Below are positions 1 to 7,527 of a stretch of DNA of 8,434 nucleotides, one piece after another; the stretch's first letter is position 1, and each line of letters starts with the position of its first letter. The translations under genes were made by a program, and so were the position numbers. The notes beneath the pieces are model-generated. The model ran no database searches, had not been told where the DNA came from, and saw only the letters and a list, made by a program, of their open reading frames with translations. This DNA is from Candidatus Pelagibacter sp. (GTDB lineage: Bacteria > Pseudomonadota > Alphaproteobacteria > Pelagibacterales > Pelagibacteraceae). The stretch spans positions 1-8,434 of the forward strand of contig NZKC01000068.1 of the NCBI GenBank assembly GCA_002692475.1, in the 5' to 3' direction.

Positions 1-510
1 TCATCAGCAATGCCACATAAAAAAAATCCAATTTTAAGTGAAAATTTAACTGGTCTTGCAAGAATGGTTAGAAGTGCAGTCGTCCCTGCCCTTGAAAATA
101 TAGCTTTGTGGCATGAAAGAGATATCTCTCATTCAAGTGTTGAAAGAAATATAGGACCTGATGCTAACATAACATTAGATTTTGCATTGGTGAGACTTAC
201 AAATATTTTAGATAATATGATTGTTTATCCAAAAAAAATGCTGGATAACTTAAACTTAACTAAAGGTTTAATTTTTTCCCAAGAACTGATGCTTGAATTA
301 ACTAAAACTGGTCTAAGTCGAGAAAAATCATATAAGATGGTTCAAAGTTATGCAAAAAAATGTTTTGCTGAAAATTTGAATTTATTAAATATTATTCAGT
401 CAGATAAGTATATAATAAATAACATTTCACAAAAAAAATTAAGATCTATTTTCAGTTATTCAAAACATTTTAAAAATATAAATTTAATCTTTAGAAGAGT
501 CTTTAAGTAA
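1..510 (+). CDS. purB: Adenylosuccinate lyase, C-terminal part (5' end outside window)
   Basis: The reading frame is open from base 1 and gives 169 residues. It starts inside the fumarase/aspartase superfamily signature SSAMPHKKNP, whose serine region forms the mobile catalytic loop in this family. It continues with WHERDISHSSVERN, also typical of adenylosuccinate lyase. The family is usually about 430 residues, so roughly the first 60 percent lies upstream of the window. The ATG at 10 is internal to the signature and is not a start. The enzyme cleaves SAICAR to AICAR and adenylosuccinate to AMP, each with release of fumarate, in the cytoplasm. Its stop overlaps the purC start by one base (TAATG), so the two are probably translated from one message. 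The A8 runs at 19-26 and 431-438 leave the frame intact. Identity is secure from the motif and from the purC-purS-purQ-purL neighbours. Confidence 0.95.
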   Translation, partial: SSAMPHKKNPILSENLTGLARMVRSAVVPALENIALWHERDISHSSVERNIGPDANITLDFALVRLTNILDNMIVYPKKMLDNLNLTKGLIFSQELMLELTKTGLSREKSYKMVQSYAKKCFAENLNLLNIIQSDKYIINNISQKKLRSIFSYSKHFKNINLIFRRVFK

Positions 511-1295
511 TGAAAAAAGGGAAAAAACTTTATGAAGGAAAGGCAAAGATTATTTATGCCTGTTCTGAAAAAAATTACGTAATTCAACATTTTAAAGATG
601 ATGCAACGGCATTTAACAATCAAAAAAAATCTATAATTGATGGTAAAGGAATTTTAAACAACAGAATTTCTGAACATATTTTAACTTATCTAAGTCAAGT
701 TGGTATTAAAAATCACTTAGTTAAGCGTATTAATATGCGTGAACAATTAATTCAGCATGTAAATATAATACCTATTGAGTTCGTTGTAAGAAATGTTGCA
801 ACAGGCTCATTAACAAAAAGACTTGGTATAGAAGATGGAACAGTTTTAGATGAACCCTTAATAGAATATTGTCTTAAAGATGATGATCTAGGAGACCCGC
901 TGATTTCAAAAGAACATATATTTGCTTTTAAATGGGCGACTAAAAAAGAAATTGAAAAAATTGATAAACAACTACATAGAATAAATGATTTCTTAGTTGG
1001 TTTGTTTAGAGGTGTTGGGATTAAGCTGGTGGACTTTAAAGTGGAATTTGGAAGATTAAAAAATAATAACAAGAATGAAATTATTTTAGCTGATGAAATA
1101 AGTCCTGATACTTGTAGACTGTGGGACATGGACACTGAAAAGAAATTAGACAAAGACAGATTTAGAAAAAATTTAGGTAATTTAATTGAGGCTTATCAAG
1201 ATGTGGCAAGAAGGCTTGGTATTCTTCATGAGCAATCAAATATAAGACCTTTGAAGTTTACTAAACCAAAAGCTGTAAAATTTAAAAAAAAATAA
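510..1295 (+). CDS. purC: Phosphoribosylaminoimidazole-succinocarboxamide (SAICAR) synthase
   Basis: The 261-residue product has the usual length for bacterial PurC. The N-terminus KKLYEGKAKIIY is the family's nucleotide-binding opening strand and loop. Both family signatures are visible: IIPIEFVVRNVATGS at about residues 86-100 and LVDFKVEFG at about 172-180. DEISPDTCRLWD at about 194-205 matches the conserved substrate and metal-binding segment. The enzyme joins CAIR and aspartate using ATP to make SAICAR, the substrate of PurB encoded just upstream. The start is the ATG in the TAATG overlap with the purB stop; the preceding bases are only weakly purine-rich, so coupling to purB translation is likely. 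The tail is lysine-rich and ends in an A9 run that includes three AAA codons before the stop. The long antisense open frame at 752-1153 is a shadow of this gene. Confidence 0.97.
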   Translation: MKKGKKLYEGKAKIIYACSEKNYVIQHFKDDATAFNNQKKSIIDGKGILNNRISEHILTYLSQVGIKNHLVKRINMREQLIQHVNIIPIEFVVRNVATGSLTKRLGIEDGTVLDEPLIEYCLKDDDLGDPLISKEHIFAFKWATKKEIEKIDKQLHRINDFLVGLFRGVGIKLVDFKVEFGRLKNNNKNEIILADEISPDTCRLWDMDTEKKLDKDRFRKNLGNLIEAYQDVARRLGILHEQSNIRPLKFTKPKAVKFKKK

Positions 1296-1529
1296 ATGAA
1301 AATTAAAGTTGTAGTAACTCTTAAAAATGGAGTTTTAGATCCTCAAGGAAAAGCTATACAGCAAACACTAAATGGTATGGGATTTCCTGAAATTGAAACT
1401 GTTAGGCAAGGAAAATATTTCGACTTAGAAATTAACGAGAAAGACGAAACTAAAGCTAAGTCTAAAGCTGAAGAAATGTGTAAAAAATTATTAGCAAATC
1501 TTGTAATTGAGGATTTTAAAATTTTATAA
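1296..1529 (+). CDS. purS: Phosphoribosylformylglycinamidine synthase subunit PurS
   Basis: This small protein of 77 residues matches the PurS family in length and in its two hallmark stretches: LKNGVLDPQGKAI near the N-terminus and VRQGKYFDLEI in the middle. PurS has no catalytic site. It is a structural subunit that bridges PurL and PurQ in the three-part FGAM synthase and is thought to help pass ammonia from PurQ to PurL. The ATG follows the purC stop with no spacer (TAAATG) and no Shine-Dalgarno sequence is visible, so expression probably depends on the polycistronic message. Its presence fits the small, separate PurL and PurQ proteins encoded next, rather than the large fused enzyme found in gammaproteobacteria. 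Confidence 0.95.
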   Translation: MKIKVVVTLKNGVLDPQGKAIQQTLNGMGFPEIETVRQGKYFDLEINEKDETKAKSKAEEMCKKLLANLVIEDFKIL

Positions 1530-1535
1530 ATCAGA

Positions 1536-2219
1536 ATGAAATCATCTGTAATAATATTTCCTGGTTCTAATTGTGATCGGGATATGGATGTTGCTCTAAA
1601 GAAATTTGGTTTTCAAAACAAAATGGTTTGGCATAATGATGATAATCTCCCACAGAGTGATTTAATTGTTCTTCCAGGAGGATTTTCTTACGGTGATTAT
1701 TTAAGATGTGGAAGTATTGCCGGTAAAAGTAAAATTATAAGTTCTGTAATTGAATTTGCAAAATCAGGTGGATTAGTTTTAGGTATTTGTAATGGATTTC
1801 AAATTTTAACTGAAACAGGTCTTTTGCCAGGTGTCCTTCAACAAAATAAAAATATCGAGTTTATTTGTAAAAATGTATTTATTAAAATCAATGATAAGGA
1901 AAATAAATACTTTAAAGATATTGATAAAGAAATATTAGAATTACATATTGCTCACAATGAGGGGAACTATTTTTGCTCCATCGATGAATTAAAAAAATTA
2001 GAAGATAATAATCAAATAGCTGTTTCTTATTGTAATAAAGATGGTAACTGTGATGATGACGCAAATCCAAATGGAGCAATTAAAAATATAGCTGGAATTT
2101 TAAATGATAAAAAAAATATTTTAGGAATGATGCCTCATCCTGAAAGAATGATTGATAAATATTTGTCGGGTGAAGATGGATCGCTTTTTTTCAAAAACTT
2201 ATTAAATAATTTAAAATAA
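1536..2219 (+). CDS. purQ: Phosphoribosylformylglycinamidine synthase subunit PurQ (glutamine amidotransferase)
   Basis: The product is a 227-residue class I (triad) glutamine amidotransferase. The N-terminus IIFPGSNCDRD and the oxyanion-loop region LPGGFSYGDYLRCG (about 46-59) are specific to PurQ. The nucleophile lies in GICNGFQ, Cys85 by count, and the other triad members are His201 and Glu203 in MPHPERM. The protein releases ammonia from glutamine for PurL, which uses it to convert FGAR to FGAM with ATP. The gene begins six bases after purS, and its stop overlaps the purL start in TAATG. No strong ribosome binding site is visible. All catalytic residues are present and the length is normal, so this subunit should be functional even though the neighbouring purL frame is broken. 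Confidence 0.97.
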   Translation: MKSSVIIFPGSNCDRDMDVALKKFGFQNKMVWHNDDNLPQSDLIVLPGGFSYGDYLRCGSIAGKSKIISSVIEFAKSGGLVLGICNGFQILTETGLLPGVLQQNKNIEFICKNVFIKINDKENKYFKDIDKEILELHIAHNEGNYFCSIDELKKLEDNNQIAVSYCNKDGNCDDDANPNGAIKNIAGILNDKKNILGMMPHPERMIDKYLSGEDGSLFFKNLLNNLK

Positions 2220-4413
2220 TGACAGTAAACGAAAAAGTTGCAATTGATCATGGATTAAAAAAAAGATGAATATAAAAAAATATGTGATCTCTTAAAGAGA
2301 ATTCCAAATATAACAGAATTAGGGATTTTTTCAGCTATGTGGAATGAACATTGTTCTTACAAATCTTCAAAAAAACATCTTAAAAACCTACATACAAAAG
2401 GAAAAAAGGTAATCCAAGGTCCTGGAGAGAATGCAGGAGTTATAGATATAGGAGATGATGATGCTATTGTATTTAAAATTGAAAGTCATAATCACCCATC
2501 ATTTATTGAACCTTATCAAGGAGCAGCAACAGGTGTAGGTGGTATTATGAGGGATGTTTTTACAATGGGTGCAAGACCCATTGCAAATCTTAACTCAATA
2601 CACTTTGGCTCACCTCAACATAAAAAAACAAAAAACTTACTGAGAGGAGTCGTTAAAGGGATAGGTGGATATGGAAATTGTATCGGTGTTCCAACTATTG
2701 CGGGTCAAACAACATTTGATGAGTCTTATAACGGAAATATATTGGTAAATGCTATGACACTAGGATTAGTGAATAAAAATAAAATATTTTATTCAAAAGC
2801 TGCAGGAATTGATAAACCAGTTATTTATGTTGGTTCCAAAACTGGAAGAGATGGAATACATGGTGCAAGCATGGCATCAGCAGTATTTGATGAAAAGATA
2901 GAGGAAAAAAAACCTACTGTTCAAGTTGGGGACCCATTTACAGAAAAACTTTTATTAGAAGCTTGTCTTGAATTGATGGCTGGAGATTCAATTATCGCAA
3001 TTCAGGATATGGGTGCAGCAGGATTAACTTCTTCTAGTGTAGAGATGGCATCAAAAGGAAAGTTAGGTATCGAACTTAATTTAAATAAAGTTCCTTGCAG
3101 AGAAGAAAAAATGACACCTTACGAGATTATGTTATCAGAGAGTCAAGAAAGAATGTTGATAGTCCTTGAAAATGGAAAAGAAGAAAAAGCTAAGAAAATT
3201 TTTGATAAATGGGATCTTGATTTTGCAATCATTGGTAAAACTACAAATTCAAAAAATATTGAATTATATTTTGATGAAAAAAAAGTTGCTAATATACCAA
3301 TTGATTTCTTAGCTGAGAACGCTCCAGTTTATGATAGAAAATGGAAAAAGATTAAACTGCCTCAAAGTATAAAATTTAAAAAACAAGACTTTAAAGCTCT
3401 AAAAATTGAAAATTGTTTAAAAAAATTATTATCAACAGCAAATATTTGCGATAAGCAATGGATTTGGGATCAATACGATCACACTGTTATGGGTGACACT
3501 ATTCAAAAACCAGGTGGTGACTCTGGTGTGGTAAGAATTCATGGGACATCTAAAGCAGTTGCTGCATCTGTCGACTCTTCTGCTTTATATTGTTTCGCTC
3601 ATCCTTTATCTGGGGGAAAACAAATAGTATGTGAAAGTTGGAGAAATTTAATTTCTGTCGGAGCAGATCCAATAGCTGTTACGAACTGTTTAAATTTTGG
3701 AAATCCAGAAAAAGAGAAAAATATGGGTGAGTTTGTTGAGTGTGTTCATGGTATCACTGAAGCAAGTAAATATTTAGACTTTCCAGTTGTTTCGGGAAAT
3801 GTCTCTTTTTATAATGAAACCAAAGATAAAGGTATCAAACCAACACCGTCTATTGGTGGAGTCGGATTGATTAAAAATTATCAAAACATGATATCTATGG
3901 ATCTAAAAAATACTGGAAATATAATATTAGTAATTGGCAAAACAATTGGACACTTAGAACAAAGTATTTTTGCACGAAATATCCTATCTGAAAAAAAAAG
4001 GACCACCTCCAGAAGTAAATCTATTTAATGAAAAAAATAATGGTTTGACTACTTTAAAACTAATTAAAGAAAATCTGATAGAGTCTTGTCATGACGTGTC
4101 ATTAGGTGGAATAATAGTTGCTATCTCCAAGATGTGTTTAAAGGGAAAAAAGGGTATAAAAATTAATCAACTAAAAGGTTTAATTAATAAATTTGAGTAT
4201 TTTTTTGGAGAAGATCAAGCTAGATATTTGGTAGAAATTCAAAAAGAAAATTTACCCAAAGTTGATAAGATTTTAAAAGAAAATTCTGTACATTATGATG
4301 AGCTTGGAACTGTTGTTGATGAAAATATTGAATTTTCTGATGAGATCAAATTGTCAATTGACGATCTAGAAAAGAGCTATAAAAGTTGGTTAAGAAAGTA
4401 TATGATTAACTAA
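2219..4413 (+). CDS. purL: Phosphoribosylformylglycinamidine synthase subunit PurL, interrupted by two apparent +1 frameshifts
   Basis: PurL is the ATP-dependent synthetase subunit that aminates FGAR to FGAM. As printed the gene is in three frames. The ATG at 2219, in a TAATG overlap with purQ, opens a frame that hits TGA at 2267. A second frame runs from before 2337 to a stop at 4028. A third carries the C-terminus to 4413. Removing one A from the run 2257-2264 and one from 3991-3999 gives a single 730-residue protein, the usual size of the small PurL type. Visible hallmarks are the catalytic-histidine region [10 protein letters not shown], the ATP and metal region [18 protein letters not shown], the mid-protein [10 protein letters not shown], the second-half [11 protein letters not shown], and C-terminal SCHDVSLGG and FGEDQARY. 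Restored joins read LKKDEYKK and [10 protein letters not shown], both family-like. If translation restarted at the ATG at 2337, about 39 N-terminal residues would be lost, although the histidine region would be kept. Error, slippage or decay cannot be separated from sequence alone. Confidence 0.93.
2257..2264 (+). other. Poly-A run with an apparent one-base insertion in purL (first frameshift)
   Basis: Eight A residues follow GGATT. Read from the purL ATG, the frame becomes AAA AAA AGA TGA and terminates after 16 codons. With seven A residues it reads AAA AAA GAT GAA and joins the frame of the rest of purL. The shift must lie upstream of the TGA at 2267-2269, so the later A7 run at 2274-2280 cannot be its site. 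Confidence 0.85.
3991..3999 (+). other. Poly-A run with an apparent one-base insertion in purL (second frameshift)
   Basis: Nine A residues lie between G3990 and G4000. As printed the frame continues as [11 protein letters not shown] and stops at 4028. With eight A residues it reads GAA AAA AAA GGA CCA and continues as [12 protein letters not shown], the expected PurL sequence, to the stop at 4413. This is the same type and direction of change as in the first run. Confidence 0.87.
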
Positions 4414-4658
4414 TGACAATGCAGTTAAAAGAAATTGAAAGTTTAATAAAAGAAACTTTTCCAGATGCAATAGTAGAAATACAAGATTTAGCAGGTGATG
4501 GTAACCATTATTCAGCAACAGTAATATCATCGCAATTTGTGGGTAAAACTAAAATTCAGCAGCATAAAATGGTTTATGACTCTCTTAAAGGCAAGATGGG
4601 AAATGAACTTCATGCTTTAGCATTAAAAACAAAGGAGAAAAATGGACCAACAAGTTAA
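4413..4658 (+). CDS. bolA: BolA family protein (loop-histidine type)
   Basis: The product is 81 residues, normal for the BolA family. The core reads LAGDGNHYSATVIS, then QQHKMVY and GNELHALALKT. The conserved C-terminal histidine is His67. A second histidine, His32, sits in the variable loop, which is the BolA_H/IbaG-like arrangement rather than the cysteine type. These proteins form heterodimers with CGFS glutaredoxins, bind or pass on [2Fe-2S] clusters and take part in iron-sulfur assembly or iron sensing in the cytoplasm. Its partner is encoded immediately downstream with a 17-base overlap. The ATG at 4413 overlaps the purL stop (TAATG), and a second in-frame ATG lies two codons later at 4419, so the exact start is uncertain by two residues. 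I use bolA in the broad sense; the closest E. coli paralogue may be IbaG. Confidence 0.92.
   Translation: MTMQLKEIESLIKETFPDAIVEIQDLAGDGNHYSATVISSQFVGKTKIQQHKMVYDSLKGKMGNELHALALKTKEKNGPTS
4631..4637 (+). promoter_or_regulatory. Shine-Dalgarno sequence of grxD
   Basis: AAAGGAG lies within the last codons of bolA, four bases before the ATG at 4642. It is the only clear Shine-Dalgarno-like sequence next to a start in this window. It fixes the grxD start and shows that grxD can be translated independently although it overlaps bolA. Confidence 0.75.
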
Positions 4659-4974
4659 AGATAAAATTGAAAATGAAATAATAAATAATGAAGTTTGCCT
4701 ATTTATGAAAGGCACTCCAGAAGTTCCAGAGTGTGGTTTTTCAATGGCAGTTACAAATATTTTAAAATTATTAGAAGTAAATTTTAAAGGAGTTAATGTT
4801 CTAGCGGATCAATCAATAAGAGAAGGTATTAAGGTTTACAGCGAGTGGCCAACAATTCCACAATTATATGTAAAAAAAGAATTTGTAGGAGGTTGTGACA
4901 TTGTAAAAGAAATGTTTGAAAATGGTGAACTAAAAAAATATTTACAGGATAAAAATATAAGTCACAAACAATGA
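4642..4974 (+). CDS. grxD: Monothiol glutaredoxin of the CGFS (Grx4) type
   Basis: The 110-residue product has the single-domain Grx4 layout. MKGTPEVPECGFS covers the glutathione-contacting lysine (Lys23) and the CGFS active site with Cys31. WPTIPQLYVKKEFVGGCDI contains the cis-proline TIP motif and the conserved GGCD glutathione-binding segment. CGFS glutaredoxins hold a [2Fe-2S] cluster with glutathione, as homodimers or together with a BolA protein, and deliver clusters to client enzymes. The direct overlap with bolA supports that partnership here. The start is set by AAAGGAG four bases upstream. The stop overlaps the next gene's ATG in ATGA. All key residues are present. A function in general thiol reduction is less likely because the active site has one cysteine. 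Confidence 0.96.
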   Translation: MDQQVKDKIENEIINNEVCLFMKGTPEVPECGFSMAVTNILKLLEVNFKGVNVLADQSIREGIKVYSEWPTIPQLYVKKEFVGGCDIVKEMFENGELKKYLQDKNISHKQ

Positions 4975-5234
4975 GACAATATATTTACAAAACTATAATA
5001 GCTGTGGTAGCTCTTATTATAGTATTTGAATTTACCATTGGAAAGACAATTAATAAGTTTAATCAAAAAGCTGAAATAATTTTTACTAAGGAAGGAAGAA
5101 AAGGCATGGTTTCCTCAATAAAAAATGAGATGCAAAAAGCTATTGATAAAGAAAATTATTTAGCGGAAGATGAAAGAATATTGATTAACAAGTTTATTTT
5201 GAAAATAAAAAATGAACTTAAATCAGTTGAATGA
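4971..5234 (+). CDS. Small protein with one N-terminal membrane segment, function unknown
   Basis: I do not recognise a characterised family. The 87 residues begin MRQYIYK, followed by a hydrophobic stretch at about residues 7-22 (KTIIAVVALIIVFEF), which should be a single transmembrane anchor or an uncleaved signal. The rest is charged, rich in Lys, Glu and Asn, and probably helical, with a stretch around AEDERILINKFILKI that looks amphipathic. The positive charge before the hydrophobic part predicts that the tail faces the periplasm, but this is only a charge-rule inference. It overlaps grxD upstream and the FkbM gene downstream by ATGA at both ends. The exact packing and lack of internal stops make it a real gene. 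No Shine-Dalgarno sequence is seen, so it is probably translated by coupling. Similar small proteins may be common in SAR11, but that is an impression from memory. Confidence 0.8.
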   Translation: MRQYIYKTIIAVVALIIVFEFTIGKTINKFNQKAEIIFTKEGRKGMVSSIKNEMQKAIDKENYLAEDERILINKFILKIKNELKSVE

Positions 5235-5929
5235 ATAACTTTATAAATAAGTTATATAAAAAAATTCATATAATCCAAAATATCTATCTTAAAAATAAAT
5301 TTTTAATAAAAAGAAAGACCTATGCTATGGAAGGTGAAGACCTAGAGATAGTTAAAATATTAAAAAATATTAAAAATGGTTTTTATGTTGATGCTGGTGG
5401 ATACCACCCTTTAGACAGAAATAACACTTATCTATTATACAAAAATAACTGGAGAGGAATTAATATAGATCTAAGCGAATTTTCAATAGATTTATTTAAT
5501 TTCATAAGACCTGATGATATTAATATTAATGTAGCTGTTTCAAATAATGATGATTACGTAACTTTCTTCTATCAAAAAAAATTAAGTCAATTGACTACAA
5601 TAAAAAAAAATATTGCTAATCAAAGAATGCAGGGCTTAATAAAAGAACAAAAAATAAAATCTAATAAACTCACCACAATACTCAACAATTCAAAGTATAA
5701 AAATAGAAAAATAGATTTTTTAAATATAGATATAGAGGGAGCTGATTTTGAAGCTTTAAAATCTCTAGATTTTGAGATTTATAGACCTAAATTAGTATGT
5801 GTAGAAATTTATGACGAAAATATTGATAACTCTAATATTAATATTTTCCTTAAAGATTTAAATTACACAAGAATATGGTCTGCAACATTCAGTCATTTAT
5901 ACACAGATAATTTTATTAATTTTAATTAA
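5231..5929 (+). CDS. FkbM family (SAM-dependent) methyltransferase
   Basis: The product is 232 residues with an FkbM-type Rossmann methyltransferase domain. Motif I is FYVDAGGYHP (about 51-60), the SAM-binding strand and glycine loop. The acidic end of the next strand is GINID (76-80). NVAVSN (about 100-105) and the hallmark LNIDIEGADFEAL (164-176) follow, then PKLVCVEIYDEN. FkbM proteins O-methylate varied substrates, and many bacterial members lie in surface-glycan clusters, so a sugar or glycan hydroxyl is a plausible target; the substrate cannot be read from sequence. The start ATG overlaps the upstream small gene by ATGA. The 3' end overlaps the convergent glycosyltransferase gene by four bases. 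The gene is very AT-rich, with many Asn, Ile and Lys codons. It contains an intact A9 run at 5602-5610. No signal peptide or membrane segment is evident, so it should act in the cytoplasm. Confidence 0.9.
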   Translation: MNNFINKLYKKIHIIQNIYLKNKFLIKRKTYAMEGEDLEIVKILKNIKNGFYVDAGGYHPLDRNNTYLLYKNNWRGINIDLSEFSIDLFNFIRPDDININVAVSNNDDYVTFFYQKKLSQLTTIKKNIANQRMQGLIKEQKIKSNKLTTILNNSKYKNRKIDFLNIDIEGADFEALKSLDFEIYRPKLVCVEIYDENIDNSNINIFLKDLNYTRIWSATFSHLYTDNFINFN

Positions 5930-7509
5930 TTACACCTAAGAAGTTTACCTGTAACAAATCTTTTCTTATGAAATAAAAGATTAAACCCATCTTCATAAAT
6001 TGACTCACATTTATAAGGCATACTTTTCTTTAAGTTTCTTACATGTTGTACTGCAAGAAAAGGTCTCTCATAATTTGTATCAATAAGCTGCCATTGTGCA
6101 TAACAATTATATTTTTCAGTACTTAGAAATGGTTTAACTGAATGTTGGGGGCTAACCAATATGCATTTTTCTTTCTGATCAGTTTTAGATATCTGTTTTG
6201 CTATTTCCTTTCCGCTAAGGCCTTGATATTCTAATTCAAAATCAGAAGTTAAATCTAATGCTCTTGATGGTAGATTAAACCAAACATATTGATATGGATG
6301 TATTTTAATATTTTCTATAACGAATAAGGATAATGTTAAAATACTAAATATAAAAAAAAATTTCTTTGAAAACTTATACAAAGAAACTGTGCCTAATATA
6401 AAAAAAAGTGGTATTAAAAACATAATATGTCTCAACTCATCGTAAAGAGTTACATTTCTTAATATTAAAATTAGGGGAACTAAAATAGAAGTAATCAAAA
6501 TGGTACCAAAAAAAACATTTTTTTTGTTATCTATAAATATTTTTTTTTCTGTAAAAGGTATAAGAAAAATACCTAAAATTATGAGCAAAGGAAGTTTAAC
6601 TGATAACCATATTGGAATGTAGGTTGGTGGTAAATCTTTAGCATACATACATGTACCTAACGTATTGGTACAAACATCATTATAAAATCTGCCCATTTCT
6701 TGTATAGCGGTGATGAATATTAATGGGTTCATCCAATACAATGGATAAAATAAATAAATAAACAAAAATAAAAAAAATATAAAAATAAAAATTTTTAAAT
6801 AAAATTTTTTAATAAATGCAATTACATTAATATTTGATATATTAAGATATATTAATAAACTTATAAGGTATTGAATTAATATCAAAACACCAGTCACTCT
6901 TATTGAAAGTAAAAATGCTGTTGAAATACCAAGTATAATTAAACCGGATTTACTTGAATTATTTTTTTCTATTAAATTTTCAAAAATATTAAAACTAAAA
7001 TAAGTACAGATTATCCATACTGACATAAAAGGTATATCTTTTGGGCTGAATAAAGATTGGCCAAATAAATAAGGATAAAAGAGATACGTCAAAAGTGCTA
7101 AATATGAAAATTCATCATTATCAATGATTTTTCTAATTATTAAATAAAGACTTATACCTGAGAGAAAAAAAAATAAAAAAACAACAAAATGTTTAGAAAC
7201 AAGTTTTGCTCCATATGAGCTTATATCATTATTTTTAATAATTTTTTTTAAAATCAACTGTATAGGTTGAGATATAATTTGAAAACCGATCCCATAATAT
7301 TTGTCTTTATAGTTCTCTAAATCAGGGTCAATTTTTTCATTAAAAAAAATATGATTTTTAATATTTTGGGATAATGAAATATTATATTTCCAATTTTCTT
7401 CTTCATGCCATTCATCATGAGAAATTCCAACATTCAATGATGTAATGCTTCCTGTAACAAAAAATAAAAAAAGAAATAAGTAAAATATTTTGCTTTTTAA
7501 ATTATTCAT
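5926..7509 (-). CDS. Multi-pass membrane glycosyltransferase, GT39/ArnT-like (GT-C fold)
   Basis: The product is about 527 residues with roughly ten or more hydrophobic segments. The first spans about residues 8-27 and is followed by GISHDEWHEEENW. An acidic DE pair after the first membrane segment is the expected catalytic loop of lipid-carrier-dependent GT-C enzymes. SPKDIPF (about 155-161) and LYDELRHIMFLIP (about 352-365) match stretches I associate with GT39-like bacterial proteins. A soluble tail of about 110 residues follows the last membrane segment. Such enzymes move a sugar from a polyprenyl-phosphate donor to an acceptor at the outer face of the inner membrane; donor and acceptor are unknown. 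I chose the ATG at 7509. A TTG one codon earlier (7512) is open but needs no special explanation, and neither has a Shine-Dalgarno sequence. Parts, such as 6720-6850, are even more AT-rich than the neighbours. It lies 37 bases after rpsD and converges on the FkbM gene. Confidence 0.82.
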   Translation of the reverse strand: MNNLKSKIFYLFLFLFFVTGSITSLNVGISHDEWHEEENWKYNISLSQNIKNHIFFNEKIDPDLENYKDKYYGIGFQIISQPIQLILKKIIKNNDISSYGAKLVSKHFVVFLFFFLSGISLYLIIRKIIDNDEFSYLALLTYLFYPYLFGQSLFSPKDIPFMSVWIICTYFSFNIFENLIEKNNSSKSGLIILGISTAFLLSIRVTGVLILIQYLISLLIYLNISNINVIAFIKKFYLKIFIFIFFLFLFIYLFYPLYWMNPLIFITAIQEMGRFYNDVCTNTLGTCMYAKDLPPTYIPIWLSVKLPLLIILGIFLIPFTEKKIFIDNKKNVFFGTILITSILVPLILILRNVTLYDELRHIMFLIPLFFILGTVSLYKFSKKFFFIFSILTLSLFVIENIKIHPYQYVWFNLPSRALDLTSDFELEYQGLSGKEIAKQISKTDQKEKCILVSPQHSVKPFLSTEKYNCYAQWQLIDTNYERPFLAVQHVRNLKKSMPYKCESIYEDGFNLLFHKKRFVTGKLLRCN

Positions 7510-7527
7510 CAATTATGTTTTAAATTG

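Noticed and set aside
752..1153. 133-codon open frame on the minus strand inside purC
   Set aside because: It lies wholly antisense to a clearly conserved purC, its translation is low-complexity (Ser, Leu, Phe, Ile) and has no recognisable motif.
2274..2280. The A7 run as the site of the first purL frameshift
   Set aside because: The original frame already meets TGA at 2267-2269, so the shift must occur before this run.
3970..4413. Separate gene starting at ATG 3970
   Set aside because: The sequence is the C-terminal domain of PurL after the second frameshift. Its first codons overlap the correct purL frame and are out of frame there.
6720..6850. Low-complexity A/T stretch as a non-coding or repeat element
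   Set aside because: It encodes hydrophobic membrane segments and lysine or asparagine loops of the glycosyltransferase in an intact frame; the bias follows from Phe, Ile, Leu and Lys codons in an AT-rich genome.
7510..7512. TTG start for the glycosyltransferase one codon before the ATG
   Set aside because: The adjacent ATG is a better start, the difference is one residue, and no ribosome binding site favours the TTG.
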